5,277 bases of DNA from NCBI GenBank assembly GCA_946478655.1, contig CAMLDG010000043.1, positions 1-5,277 on the forward strand, in the 5' to 3' direction. The position numbers were made by a program, and so were the translations under genes. Shown one piece after another: positions 1-5,277 of the stretch. Every line of letters begins with the position of its first letter. Positions within the stretch are counted from its first letter, which is position 1. This DNA comes from an uncultured Nitrosotalea sp. Lineage in GTDB: Archaea; Thermoproteota; Nitrososphaeria; Nitrososphaerales; Nitrosopumilaceae. Below the pieces are notes generated by a model. It did not search any database. It was given only the letters and a program-made list of their open reading frames with translations, and was not told the origin of the DNA.

Positions 1-175
1 GAGAATCAACAAGCATCTTATCCATGCCTCTTGGACCAAGACTTGTTCTTACAAGTTCTGCAACCAATTTTGCTGCAGCAATGTTATTCTTTTGTGCATC
101 TCGTCCCTTTTGTTGTAATGCACTTTCTTTTAATACCAACACAGGTCCTTGTGGTGTTTGTTGAATAGACGCCAA
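1..175 (-). CDS. Thermosome (group II chaperonin) subunit, N-terminal part
   Basis: This is the 5' end of a group II chaperonin subunit, the ATP-driven cytosolic protein-folding cage of archaea. The 58 visible codons begin [19 protein letters not shown] and end [16 protein letters not shown], cut by the window edge. Residues 43-55 fit the TCP-1/chaperonin signature (R-T-S-L-G-P-x-G-x-D-K-M-L), which lies in the equatorial ATP-binding domain. The frame is open back to a TAA at 214-212, but the only usable start codon in it is TTG at 175-173. From that TTG the N-terminus has the usual length for a thermosome subunit, and AAGGGA lies 6 nt upstream as a weak ribosome-binding site. The gene follows the deaminase gene on the same strand after 44 bp and probably has its own promoter there. 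The paralogue (alpha, beta or other) cannot be decided from this fragment. Confidence 0.93.
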   Translation of the reverse strand, partial: MASIQQTPQGPVLVLKESALQQKGRDAQKNNIAAAKLVAELVRTSLGPRGMDKMLVDS

Positions 176-209
176 AATTAATCCCTTAACTCGTGTAACT
201 AATTGCCCC

Positions 210-217
210 TTTTAATA
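210..217 (-). promoter_or_regulatory. Putative TATA box of the thermosome gene
   Basis: Read on the minus strand, TATTAAAA lies just after the TAA stop of the deaminase gene and about 38 nt upstream of the thermosome TTG start. Archaeal TATA boxes sit about 25-28 nt before the transcription start. This box therefore predicts a leader of roughly 11-12 nt, just long enough to hold the AAGGGA element. Inferred from spacing and composition only. Confidence 0.4.
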
Positions 218-219
218 CC

Positions 220-1992
220 TTATCGGTTCAAGATCTTCAGATATCTTCTATTTTTAACGTCTACAACACCGGTGTACAAGATTCTGATCTCAGGTAACGC
301 AAGAAATGGTAGGAAAAGAGGTATGAGATGAGGGTTTTTGAATTTGCAACCAGTTTCAACTAATTTAGAATCTATACTAGAATATTCATCGAGTGTTCTT
401 TCAAAAGACAGTGAAGATATCAAGCCAGCAAGCGGTAATGAGAATTTACTTAGGACGTTATGATTTTTAGATACTAGCATACCGCCCTGCATCTTGGTCA
501 AACTATTTGCAACAAATGCCATGTCCTTTTCATTTGAACCGATAACTATCATGTCATTTTCGTGAAAGCTCTGCGTACATCCAAATGCACCTATATCAGC
601 ACCAAAATTTCTCAAAAATGCTACAGTTTTTTTTCCAGTACCATATGTCCTATCAATAGCTGCTACCTTCCACACATCTTTATCATGTGACGCCATTACA
701 TTGCCATCTTTTACCTGGAGCTCTTCTTGATCCACTTTTGTTATTATTTCAGTATCCAGTCGGATAACCAATGCTTGTGCGGTGTTCCCTTTGCTTCGTA
801 CAACAAAGTCTTTTTCTTCAAACTTTACTCCTGTTTTGACAGTTTTTTTCATCCAAGGCGGAATTACGGTCTTTGGAGTATTTACTACAAGGCTATTGTG
901 AGCTACCACCAATTTTCCCCCTACAAAGACCTTGTTTGGCTTGATCTTTTCTAAATCGTCAAAGACTAGAATATCAGCTAATTTGCCAGGTGCTATTGCA
1001 CCAAGATCCTTGCCCATTCCGTAATACTCAAAAGAATTTCTTGATGCAATGGTTATAGCATCTATTGGATCCATACCCATAGAGATTGATTTTCTGATAC
1101 AATGATCAATCATGCCATATTCTGCTATGTCTTTGGGATTAACCCCGTCAGTACAAAACATCAATCTATCAAGATATGTTTTATGAGATAATACATTAGG
1201 CAGAATTTTATCCAAATCTCGTCTTATGGAGCCCTCTCTCATCATTACCCACATTCCAAGTCTGAGTCTTTCTAGTACTTGATCATAATCAATCGGTTCA
1301 TGGCATGAGAAAATTCCAGATGCTATGTAGGCATTTAGTTTTTTATCACTTGCACCTGCAGTATGACCATTTACAATACCGCCATTTTTTAAAACATTTG
1401 ATATGCTTTGAAGTGTATCAAAATCCCTAGTAGTGACTTTGGTCCAAGAAAAAACTTCTCCCAGACCAACTACGTTTTCAATATCTAGTCCTTTGACTTC
1501 TTCTTTTTTTGTCAGTGTCCTTGCATGGCTAAATTTTCTATCAACTGGCAGCCCCCCAGGAATTACATGATAAACCCTAATTGGAAGACTCTGTGTCATT
1601 TTAACAAATTCCTTGAATCCCTTGTAACCGCAAACACTCACAACATCAATTGGATCTGCAAACAAAGTGGTAGTTCCTGACAAGAGTGATTTTTTTGCAA
1701 GTTCTGATGGAAGAACATATTGGTCTATGTGAATATGTGGATCTACAAATCCTGGTGTGATGTATCTATCCTGTAAATCAATGACACCCGTATTTTCTCC
1801 AACTGTATGAGATGCATCCTTTCCCACATAGGCAATTCTGTCTTTTTTTATTGCCACATGAATTTGAGGTATGACTTCCCTTGAAAATACATTAACCAGC
1901 CTGCAATTTTTCAAGACAACATCTGCCTTGCTATCACCCATAGCTACTGCATTGAGTGATAGAATCATGGAGGCAAGTGAACTGGCCTTCAT
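220..1992 (-). CDS. Adenine deaminase-family amidohydrolase (divergent active site)
   Basis: A member of the adenine deaminase (Ade) family of the amidohydrolase superfamily; characterised members convert adenine to hypoxanthine and ammonia in the cytosol. Its 590 residues match the family length (E. coli Ade about 588), and the similarity covers both the metal-dependent barrel and the Ade-specific C-terminal domain. Visible metal-ligand candidates are HxH (H86, H88), E179 in GLGEV, H210 in NGHTAGA, H231 in SCHEP and D282 in CTDG. Further family blocks are ASDKKLNAYIASGI (214-227), MREGSIRRDL (251-260), LGAIAPGKLADILVF (330-344), GGML (503-506) and LPLAGLIS (519-526). Several otherwise conserved positions differ: HIES is HIDQ (87-90, then Q91), DPHE is DPID (113-116), CTDD is CTDG and SHDSHN is SFHEND. 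The substrate may therefore not be adenine. The ATG at 1992 is preferred because a TATA-like element lies 27 nt upstream; ATGs at codons 9 and 18 are alternatives without a ribosome-binding site. Confidence 0.85.
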   Translation of the reverse strand: MKASSLASMILSLNAVAMGDSKADVVLKNCRLVNVFSREVIPQIHVAIKKDRIAYVGKDASHTVGENTGVIDLQDRYITPGFVDPHIHIDQYVLPSELAKKSLLSGTTTLFADPIDVVSVCGYKGFKEFVKMTQSLPIRVYHVIPGGLPVDRKFSHARTLTKKEEVKGLDIENVVGLGEVFSWTKVTTRDFDTLQSISNVLKNGGIVNGHTAGASDKKLNAYIASGIFSCHEPIDYDQVLERLRLGMWVMMREGSIRRDLDKILPNVLSHKTYLDRLMFCTDGVNPKDIAEYGMIDHCIRKSISMGMDPIDAITIASRNSFEYYGMGKDLGAIAPGKLADILVFDDLEKIKPNKVFVGGKLVVAHNSLVVNTPKTVIPPWMKKTVKTGVKFEEKDFVVRSKGNTAQALVIRLDTEIITKVDQEELQVKDGNVMASHDKDVWKVAAIDRTYGTGKKTVAFLRNFGADIGAFGCTQSFHENDMIVIGSNEKDMAFVANSLTKMQGGMLVSKNHNVLSKFSLPLAGLISSLSFERTLDEYSSIDSKLVETGCKFKNPHLIPLFLPFLALPEIRILYTGVVDVKNRRYLKILNR

Positions 1993-2014
1993 AGAGGTGA
2001 TTAATTCATTATAC

Positions 2015-2023
2015 TATTAAAGC
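2015..2023 (-). promoter_or_regulatory. Putative TATA box of the deaminase gene
   Basis: On the minus strand CTTTAATAG is centred about 27 nt upstream of the ATG at 1992, followed by a second AT-rich stretch (TATAATGAATTAA). This spacing would place transcription initiation at or next to the start codon, giving a leaderless mRNA, which is common in archaea. No ribosome-binding site precedes the ATG (TCACCTCT is the anti-sense of one), which agrees with a leaderless start. Inference from spacing only. Confidence 0.4.
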
Positions 2024-2027
2024 GATG

Positions 2028-2035
2028 TTTAAATT
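2028..2035 (+). promoter_or_regulatory. TATA box of the L44e-S27e operon
   Basis: TTTAAATT is centred about 27 nt upstream of the L44e ATG at 2059. Transcription would start at or within a few bases of the ATG, so the ribosomal mRNA is predicted to be leaderless. The sequence between the box and the ATG contains no Shine-Dalgarno-like motif, which supports this. The box lies inside the 66 bp divergent intergenic region shared with the deaminase gene. Confidence 0.55.
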
Positions 2036-2058
2036 ACGGTCAACGCAGCTCATTTTTT

Positions 2059-2337
2059 ATGAACATGCCAAAGGAGATCAATAGGTATTGCCCCAAGTGT
2101 AAGAAACATACGTTACACAAGGTCTCCATATACAAGGCAGGAAAGAGAAGAGGTTCTGCTATCGGTGAAAGAAGACACGCTGAAGATAAGAAAGGCTACG
2201 GCGGTCAAAAGTTCCCAAAGTTAGCAAAGCCAGCAAAGACTACTAAGAAGATCACTCCTATCATGACATGTCCAGAATGCAAAAAGAAATGGAATGTATC
2301 AGGAATAAGACTTAGAAAATTGGAGCTAGTTGCATAA
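2059..2337 (+). CDS. rpl44e: 50S ribosomal protein L44e (eL42)
   Basis: A zinc-ribbon protein of the large ribosomal subunit of archaea and eukaryotes, located near the tRNA E site. The product has 92 residues, normal for archaeal L44e. It carries a four-cysteine zinc site, C11-x2-C14 in YCPKCKKHT and C71-x2-C74 in TCPECKKKW. Between these lies the very basic loop with the family block GYGGQKFPKLAKPAKTTKK (46-64), the part that reaches into the E-site region. The start could be the ATG at 2059 or the one at 2065 (MPKEINRYCPKC). The first is chosen because the upstream TATA box fits a leaderless start there and archaeal homologues commonly have one or two residues before MPKEI. It is co-transcribed with S27e through a one-base TAATG overlap, a conserved archaeal gene pair. 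Confidence 0.97.
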   Translation: MNMPKEINRYCPKCKKHTLHKVSIYKAGKRRGSAIGERRHAEDKKGYGGQKFPKLAKPAKTTKKITPIMTCPECKKKWNVSGIRLRKLELVA

Positions 2338-2534
2338 TGAAAAGAGCCCATATCTGGATACCAAAACCAGGAAGTAAATTCCAAAAGGTACAGTGTAAAG
2401 AATGCGGAGAAGAGAGCGTTGTTTACTCACATGTTTCCTCGATAGTAACATGCAAGGCATGTGGTAATACACTAGCAGAGCCAACTGGTTCCATTGCAAA
2501 GACAAATGGAAAAATTTTAGGTAGCGCAGATTAA
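2337..2534 (+). CDS. rps27e: 30S ribosomal protein S27e (eS27)
   Basis: A small zinc-ribbon protein of the archaeal/eukaryotic 30S/40S subunit. It is 65 residues long, the normal archaeal size. The zinc site is C20-x2-C23 (VQCKECGEE) and C39-x2-C42 (VTCKACGNT), and the following LAEPTGSIAKTNGKILG matches the usual C-terminal end of the family (LAEPTGGKA-like). Its ATG shares one base with the L44e stop codon, so it is very likely translated by coupling from the same leaderless mRNA. Its last 18 bp overlap, tail to tail, the end of cobY on the other strand, so the final codons of both proteins are encoded by the same DNA. Confidence 0.97.
   Translation: MKRAHIWIPKPGSKFQKVQCKECGEESVVYSHVSSIVTCKACGNTLAEPTGSIAKTNGKILGSAD
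2510..2514 (-). terminator. Possible oligo-T terminator after cobY
   Basis: Directly after the cobY TAA the minus strand reads TTTTT and then CCATTT. Archaeal RNA polymerase terminates intrinsically at short T runs without needing a hairpin. The run lies inside the S27e coding sequence on the opposite strand. It is weak and is proposed from position only. Confidence 0.25.
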
Positions 2535-3101
2535 ATCATAATCTTTCTTTGTGTTCAGGTTAACAGCAATCCTTTTGTCATCAAGAACAACATAAGATTC
2601 CTTTATGGCTTCCATTTTTTGTATCCGTCGAGGATCAATGATAGAGATTCCAGTATAAGCACATTCTTCATTGTTATAATTAACAAAAAATTCTGCTTCC
2701 AACCCAAGAGACAAGAGAAAAGTTTTTCGTACCAATACACTTGTCCATACATTTTCTTCATTTACCAGGCCTACAATTTTTTTGATTATCTCAGAATCAA
2801 AAAGTGGCATATCACCAGAAGTCACAAAAATCATTTCTTCAAACTTGGAAAGAGATTCTCCCAGATCAGCAGAATATCCAGCACCCCTTGTTTCAAGTAT
2901 GTCAATACCCAGACTAGAAACAAACTCACGCGTTTTTGGTGCGTTATTACTTGTGATACACACTGTATTTGAAAATATTTTTGAATTTTGCAAAGCATTT
3001 AGAACATGTTCTATCAATGGCTTTTTGTATCGTAGGAGTAGTTTTTCTTCAGAGGATTTCATTCTAGTGCCCTTACCTCCACACATGACCAGCCCTATCA
3101 T
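2517..3101 (-). CDS. cobY: Adenosylcobinamide-phosphate guanylyltransferase (CobY)
   Basis: CobY transfers GMP from GTP to adenosylcobinamide phosphate, giving adenosylcobinamide-GDP, the activated substrate of CobS. It is the archaeal non-orthologous replacement of bacterial CobU/CobP and belongs to the MobA-like nucleotidyltransferase fold. The 194-residue length is typical. Visible motifs are the N-terminal GTP-binding loop MCGGKGTRM (6-14), followed by K20 and KPLIEHV (27-33). Further motifs are NAPKTREF (53-60), GAGYSADLGE (73-82) as in methanogen CobY, SGDMPL (95-100) with the likely metal-binding aspartate, and the C-terminal NLNTKKDYDL (181-190). The start ATG overlaps the TGA of cobS (ATGA), so translation is probably coupled; there is no separate Shine-Dalgarno. 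It is the last gene of the operon, and its 3' end overlaps the S27e gene by 18 bp. No kinase domain is present, as expected for CobY. Confidence 0.93.
   Translation of the reverse strand: MIGLVMCGGKGTRMKSSEEKLLLRYKKPLIEHVLNALQNSKIFSNTVCITSNNAPKTREFVSSLGIDILETRGAGYSADLGESLSKFEEMIFVTSGDMPLFDSEIIKKIVGLVNEENVWTSVLVRKTFLLSLGLEAEFFVNYNNEECAYTGISIIDPRRIQKMEAIKESYVVLDDKRIAVNLNTKKDYDLICAT
2543..2550 (+). terminator. Possible T-rich terminator after S27e
   Basis: CTTTCTTT begins 8 nt after the S27e stop codon. It is a short, interrupted pyrimidine run of the kind that can end archaeal transcripts. It lies within the antisense strand of cobY. Weak, position-based proposal. Confidence 0.2.
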
Positions 3102-3823
3102 ATCGATACAAAAATCAATAGAGATGCTAGTCTTACCAATTCATTGCTTGCACCAAATACATCACCAGAAATTCCTCCAAAGCTCCTGTTTGCAACAACA
3201 AGCAATAGAAAAGACAATCCTACGCATGATATTATTACAAATATGCCTGTCATTCCCGCCAAAATCACAGTGGGTACTATTGCTAATAGTATAGCTATGA
3301 CAAATTTTCGTGGATCTTTCATAGATTGAGTAAAGGGAGAACTTAGTCCTTCCCAAGCAGAAAGACCTCGATTTGCCTGTATTACCATGGACAGTTTAGC
3401 CATGAGTTCACTTAGAAGTATTGCCTCAAACAGTGCAAAACCTTTGGTCATGGAAATAGCCAATATCATACCTGCGGCATATAGAACAACTGTCATTACT
3501 CCAGCAGAACCTACTGCTGGATCTCTCATCGCTTGGAGTTTTTTTTCTCTTGTACCCTTTGCCATAATTCCATCTGCAAAATCACATAATGCATCTGTAT
3601 GATGCATTCCGGTTATCATAGCAAGTGCTCCGGTCAAGATAAGACCAGTAATAAGAGGTTGAAGAAAAAAAGATAAACCGTAACCTGTAGCACCAATAAT
3701 TATTCCTATAAGAGCTCCTGCGATTGGGAAAAGATACATGTTCTTTGCTACAGTTTCCAGTTCACTATTCTTAGAAGGAATGATTGTTAGAAATGATACT
3801 ACAGATGATATTCCCTTAAACAT
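3098..3823 (-). CDS. cobS: Adenosylcobinamide-GDP ribazoletransferase (cobalamin synthase CobS)
   Basis: An integral membrane enzyme of the CobS/CobV family. It joins adenosylcobinamide-GDP to alpha-ribazole or its 5'-phosphate, closing the nucleotide loop of cobalamin. From the ATG at 3823 it has 241 residues, a normal size. Family motifs in order are FKGISSVVSFLTIIP (2-16), FPIAGALIG (32-40), the metal-binding GMHHTDALCDFADGIMA (72-88), MRDPAVGSAGV (99-109) and FGGISGDVFGASNEL (215-229). Hydrophobic segments between these motifs suggest about six membrane spans. The frame extends five codons upstream to a TTG at 3838. The ATG is preferred because MFKG is the usual CobS N-terminus and it gives an 8 nt overlap (ATGTTTAA) with the stop of cbiB. 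Downstream, its TGA overlaps the cobY ATG. The usual GGLHLDGLAD pattern appears here as GMHHTDALCD, keeping the acidic and His positions. Confidence 0.93.
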   Translation of the reverse strand: MFKGISSVVSFLTIIPSKNSELETVAKNMYLFPIAGALIGIIIGATGYGLSFFLQPLITGLILTGALAMITGMHHTDALCDFADGIMAKGTREKKLQAMRDPAVGSAGVMTVVLYAAGMILAISMTKGFALFEAILLSELMAKLSMVIQANRGLSAWEGLSSPFTQSMKDPRKFVIAILLAIVPTVILAGMTGIFVIISCVGLSFLLLVVANRSFGGISGDVFGASNELVRLASLLIFVSI

Positions 3824-4754
3824 TAAACCACCAACCAAGATATGACAATGACAAAATCATAGGAATTGTAAAAAATAAAACAAATAATATTGTAGTCATT
3901 TTCATTATAGATATTGCAGATTGGAAATGTCTTTCAGTTATCTCAGAATTTCCATCTCCTAAAACATAATGTTCCATCTTTTCAAATTTTATTCCAAGCG
4001 CACCAGCCAGAGTAGCCATCGGATAACCTGCATTTGGGCTTTCAGTCTTTGAATTCTTCCAGTCTTCTCGTAGTATAATGCATGAAAATACCATAACAAG
4101 GCTAGTGAGTCTAGAAGGGATAAAGTTGAGTACTTTATCACAATTGGCTGCAAACCAGCCTATGTTTCGAAATATTTCTGTTTTATATCCAATCATAGAG
4201 TCAGCCGTGTTTACAGTTCTATACACAAATGCTCCAGTCAAGCCAAAAATTGAGAAATAGAAAAGTGGACCTGTTATACCGTCAACAATATTTTCGCTGA
4301 TGCTTTCAAGAGTTGCAGAAATTACGTGTTGTTTATCTAAATTTTTGGTGTCTCGCTTTACTATCATAGAAAGTTGTGTCCGTGCACCATCTAGATCATT
4401 TTTTGCTATAGAACTCATGATTTTTGATGCATGTTCTTCCATTCCTTTTATCGCAATGGTAGTCTTTAGTAAAATTCCGACTAGAATTATACTTGCACCT
4501 ATGAATAGAATTTTGTATAGTTCATTAAAATCAAAACTTTCCACATATTTCAAAGAGGATGAGAATGAAATAATCAAAAAAGATACTAGTGATACCGCTA
4601 AAACAAGAAGAATTATACCGTTAATTTTTTCAGTAATAGGATATGTAGATTTTGCATATGGTACTGACTTGCCAATCAATTTACCCATCCAAACAGTTGG
4701 ATGATATCTGTTTTTTGGATCTCCAAAAATAAGATCAAGTACAATCGCAAACAC
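3816..4754 (-). CDS. cbiB: Adenosylcobinamide-phosphate synthase (CbiB/CobD)
   Basis: A membrane enzyme that attaches (R)-1-amino-2-propanol or its phosphate to the f-propionate of adenosylcobyric acid, giving cobinamide (phosphate). Family motifs are DLIFGDP (7-13) with H18-P19, VKRDT (132-136), ATLESISENIVDGITGPLF (147-165), VNTADSMIGYK (181-191), SRLTSLV (214-220) and SPNAGYPMATLAGALGI (239-255). Hydrophobic stretches near 46-65, 83-102, 160-180 and 286-305 are probable membrane segments. The coordinates use GTG at 4754, the only conventional start before the first motif, giving 312 residues. This start has no ribosome-binding site and leaves only six residues before DLIFGDP. The frame stays open upstream as VKLILIPIIAV, and a CTG at 4781-4779 behind a GAGGT is an attractive alternative (see findings). 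The 3' end overlaps cobS by 8 nt. Confidence 0.92.
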   Translation of the reverse strand: MFAIVLDLIFGDPKNRYHPTVWMGKLIGKSVPYAKSTYPITEKINGIILLVLAVSLVSFLIISFSSSLKYVESFDFNELYKILFIGASIILVGILLKTTIAIKGMEEHASKIMSSIAKNDLDGARTQLSMIVKRDTKNLDKQHVISATLESISENIVDGITGPLFYFSIFGLTGAFVYRTVNTADSMIGYKTEIFRNIGWFAANCDKVLNFIPSRLTSLVMVFSCIILREDWKNSKTESPNAGYPMATLAGALGIKFEKMEHYVLGDGNSEITERHFQSAISIMKMTTILFVLFFTIPMILSLSYLGWWFNV

Positions 4755-4777
4755 AACTGCAATTATCGGTATCAGAA

Positions 4778-5277
4778 TCAGTTTAACATACCTCGTATCT
4801 TTTTCATATCAAGATTTTTTTTCACAATTAGAGCCAAGTGATCTATTTCTTTGTCTAGTGTAGTAAGATATTTTTTTGTCCACGATACTTGTTTTGGGTT
4901 TGCATACAGAGAATCCTCATCTGGAATGTCAAGATCAATTAAGGGAATTGTACCAATTACCGGTTTCAGGGTTTTTTTTCTCAATATGGAATAGCTTGGA
5001 TACAGTATGTCTACATCTCCTCTAAACTTGTTTATGACAAACCCTTTGACAAGTTTTTGATGTTTTTTATCAAGAAGTGACAATGTTCCCACAATACTTG
5101 CAAAGCTTCCGCCCTTATCTATGTCAGTTATCAAGATCACAGGCGATTTACAATATTCTGCCATTCTCATATTTGCAATGTCATACCGTTGCAGGTTTAT
5201 TTCAGCTGGGGATCCTGCTCCCTCAAGTATTACAACATCATTTGTCTTTAACAATTTGTCAAGGGCATTCTTTGATT
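4778..5277 (-). CDS. cbiP: Cobyric acid synthase (CbiP/CobQ), partial, glutaminase domain absent
   Basis: CbiP uses ATP and glutamine-derived ammonia to amidate four side chains of adenosylcobyrinic acid a,c-diamide, giving adenosylcobyric acid. The 165 visible codons are open to the right edge, so the N-terminus with the ATP-binding loop lies outside the window. Numbered from the codon at 5275, the synthetase-domain motifs are EGAGSPAEINL (18-28), DIANMRMAEYC (32-42), DIDKGGSFAS (51-60), KGFVINKFRGD (77-87) and PDEDSL (118-123). In known CbiP proteins PDEDSL is followed by a class I glutaminase domain of about 230 residues with GICGGYQML-like and HGLFD-like active-site blocks. Here those are missing. 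After about 17 residues comes EIDHLALIVKKNLDMKKI (143-160), which resembles the last residues of normal CbiP (in Salmonella FDLLAEAMRQHIDIDKI). The gene ends at a TGA 23 nt before the cbiB GTG. It is the first visible gene of the cbiP-cbiB-cobS-cobY operon. Confidence 0.9.
   Translation of the reverse strand, partial: SKNALDKLLKTNDVVILEGAGSPAEINLQRYDIANMRMAEYCKSPVILITDIDKGGSFASIVGTLSLLDKKHQKLVKGFVINKFRGDVDILYPSYSILRKKTLKPVIGTIPLIDLDIPDEDSLYANPKQVSWTKKYLTTLDKEIDHLALIVKKNLDMKKIRGMLN
4790..4794 (-). promoter_or_regulatory. Shine-Dalgarno-like GAGGT before cbiB
   Basis: GAGGT, inside the last codons of cbiP, matches the core of the archaeal GGAGGTGAT ribosome-binding sequence. It is 35 nt from the GTG at 4754, too far to serve it. 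It is 8 nt from the in-frame CTG at 4781-4779, which overlaps the cbiP TGA as CTGA. It therefore bears on which start cbiB uses. It may also be a chance match, since the same bases encode Arg-Gly of CbiP. Confidence 0.35.

Noticed and set aside
627..634. T8 run (A8 on the coding strand) in the deaminase gene as a frameshift or slippage site
   Set aside because: The reading frame continues through it with conserved Ade C-terminal sequence on both sides, so no frameshift is indicated.
2619..2972. Plus-strand open frame of 117 codons antisense to cobY
   Set aside because: It lies wholly within cobY and has no start context or domain. It is a shadow frame.
2782..3294. Plus-strand open frame of 170 codons antisense to cobY and cobS
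   Set aside because: It spans the junction of two well-supported genes, has no family motif and shows no promoter. Its composition is what the complement of AT-rich coding sequence gives.
3824..3838. Five-codon N-terminal extension of CobS from a TTG at 3838
   Set aside because: The ATG at 3823 gives the usual MFKG start and the tight 8 nt overlap with cbiB. The extension VGGL matches nothing typical of the family.
4300..4704. Plus-strand open frame of 134 codons antisense to cbiB
   Set aside because: The opposite strand carries clear CbiB motifs through the same bases, and the antisense product has no recognisable feature.
4755..4777. Cobalamin riboswitch or promoter between cbiP and cbiB
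   Set aside because: The gap is only 23 nt and probably coding, and no riboswitch-like structure can fit. Any operon leader lies right of the window.
5252..5254. TTG as the start of a short cbiP product
   Set aside because: The frame is open further right to the window edge with residues that continue the synthetase domain (SKNALDKL). This TTG is an internal leucine.
1..5277. CRISPR arrays, insertion sequences, tRNA or rRNA genes
   Set aside because: I saw no direct-repeat arrays, transposase motifs, terminal inverted repeats or tRNA-like cloverleaf. The window is almost entirely accounted for by housekeeping genes.

Overview
The window reads as a low-GC archaeal chromosome segment, most likely an ammonia-oxidising thaumarchaeon (Nitrososphaerota, Nitrosopumilus-like). 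Four things support this: a group II chaperonin (thermosome) gene, the archaeal/eukaryotic-type ribosomal protein pair L44e-S27e, the archaeal guanylyltransferase CobY in place of bacterial CobU, and TATA boxes placed for leaderless or short-leader transcripts. The genus-level guess is from protein familiarity, not from a search.

Left part (minus strand, 1-1992): the first 58 codons of a thermosome subunit run off the left edge. They follow, after 44 bp, a complete adenine deaminase-family amidohydrolase of 590 aa. Middle (plus strand, 2059-2534): the L44e and S27e genes, overlapping by one base (TAATG), share a 66 bp divergent promoter region with the deaminase gene. Right part (minus strand, 2517-5277): a compact late-cobalamin operon read from right to left, cbiP (5' end outside the window), cbiB, cobS, cobY. 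Its last gene converges on and overlaps the end of the S27e gene by 18 bp. There is no stretch above 300 bp without a gene.

The four cobalamin genes cover nucleotide-loop assembly and the steps just before it. CbiP amidates the corrin ring to cobyric acid, CbiB attaches the aminopropanol arm, CobY activates the arm with GTP, and CobS joins it to alpha-ribazole (phosphate) at the membrane. The gene order follows the pathway except that CobS precedes CobY. Translational coupling is visible: an 8 nt overlap cbiB/cobS, an ATGA overlap cobS/cobY, and possibly a CTGA overlap cbiP/cbiB.

The strongest anomaly is CbiP. Its ATPase/synthetase domain runs straight into a sequence resembling the extreme C-terminal tail of normal CbiP, with the whole glutaminase domain (about 230 residues) absent. 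Other points of interest are a probable non-canonical CTG start for cbiB, and a deaminase that keeps the metal ligands but has lost several residues conserved in characterised adenine deaminases.
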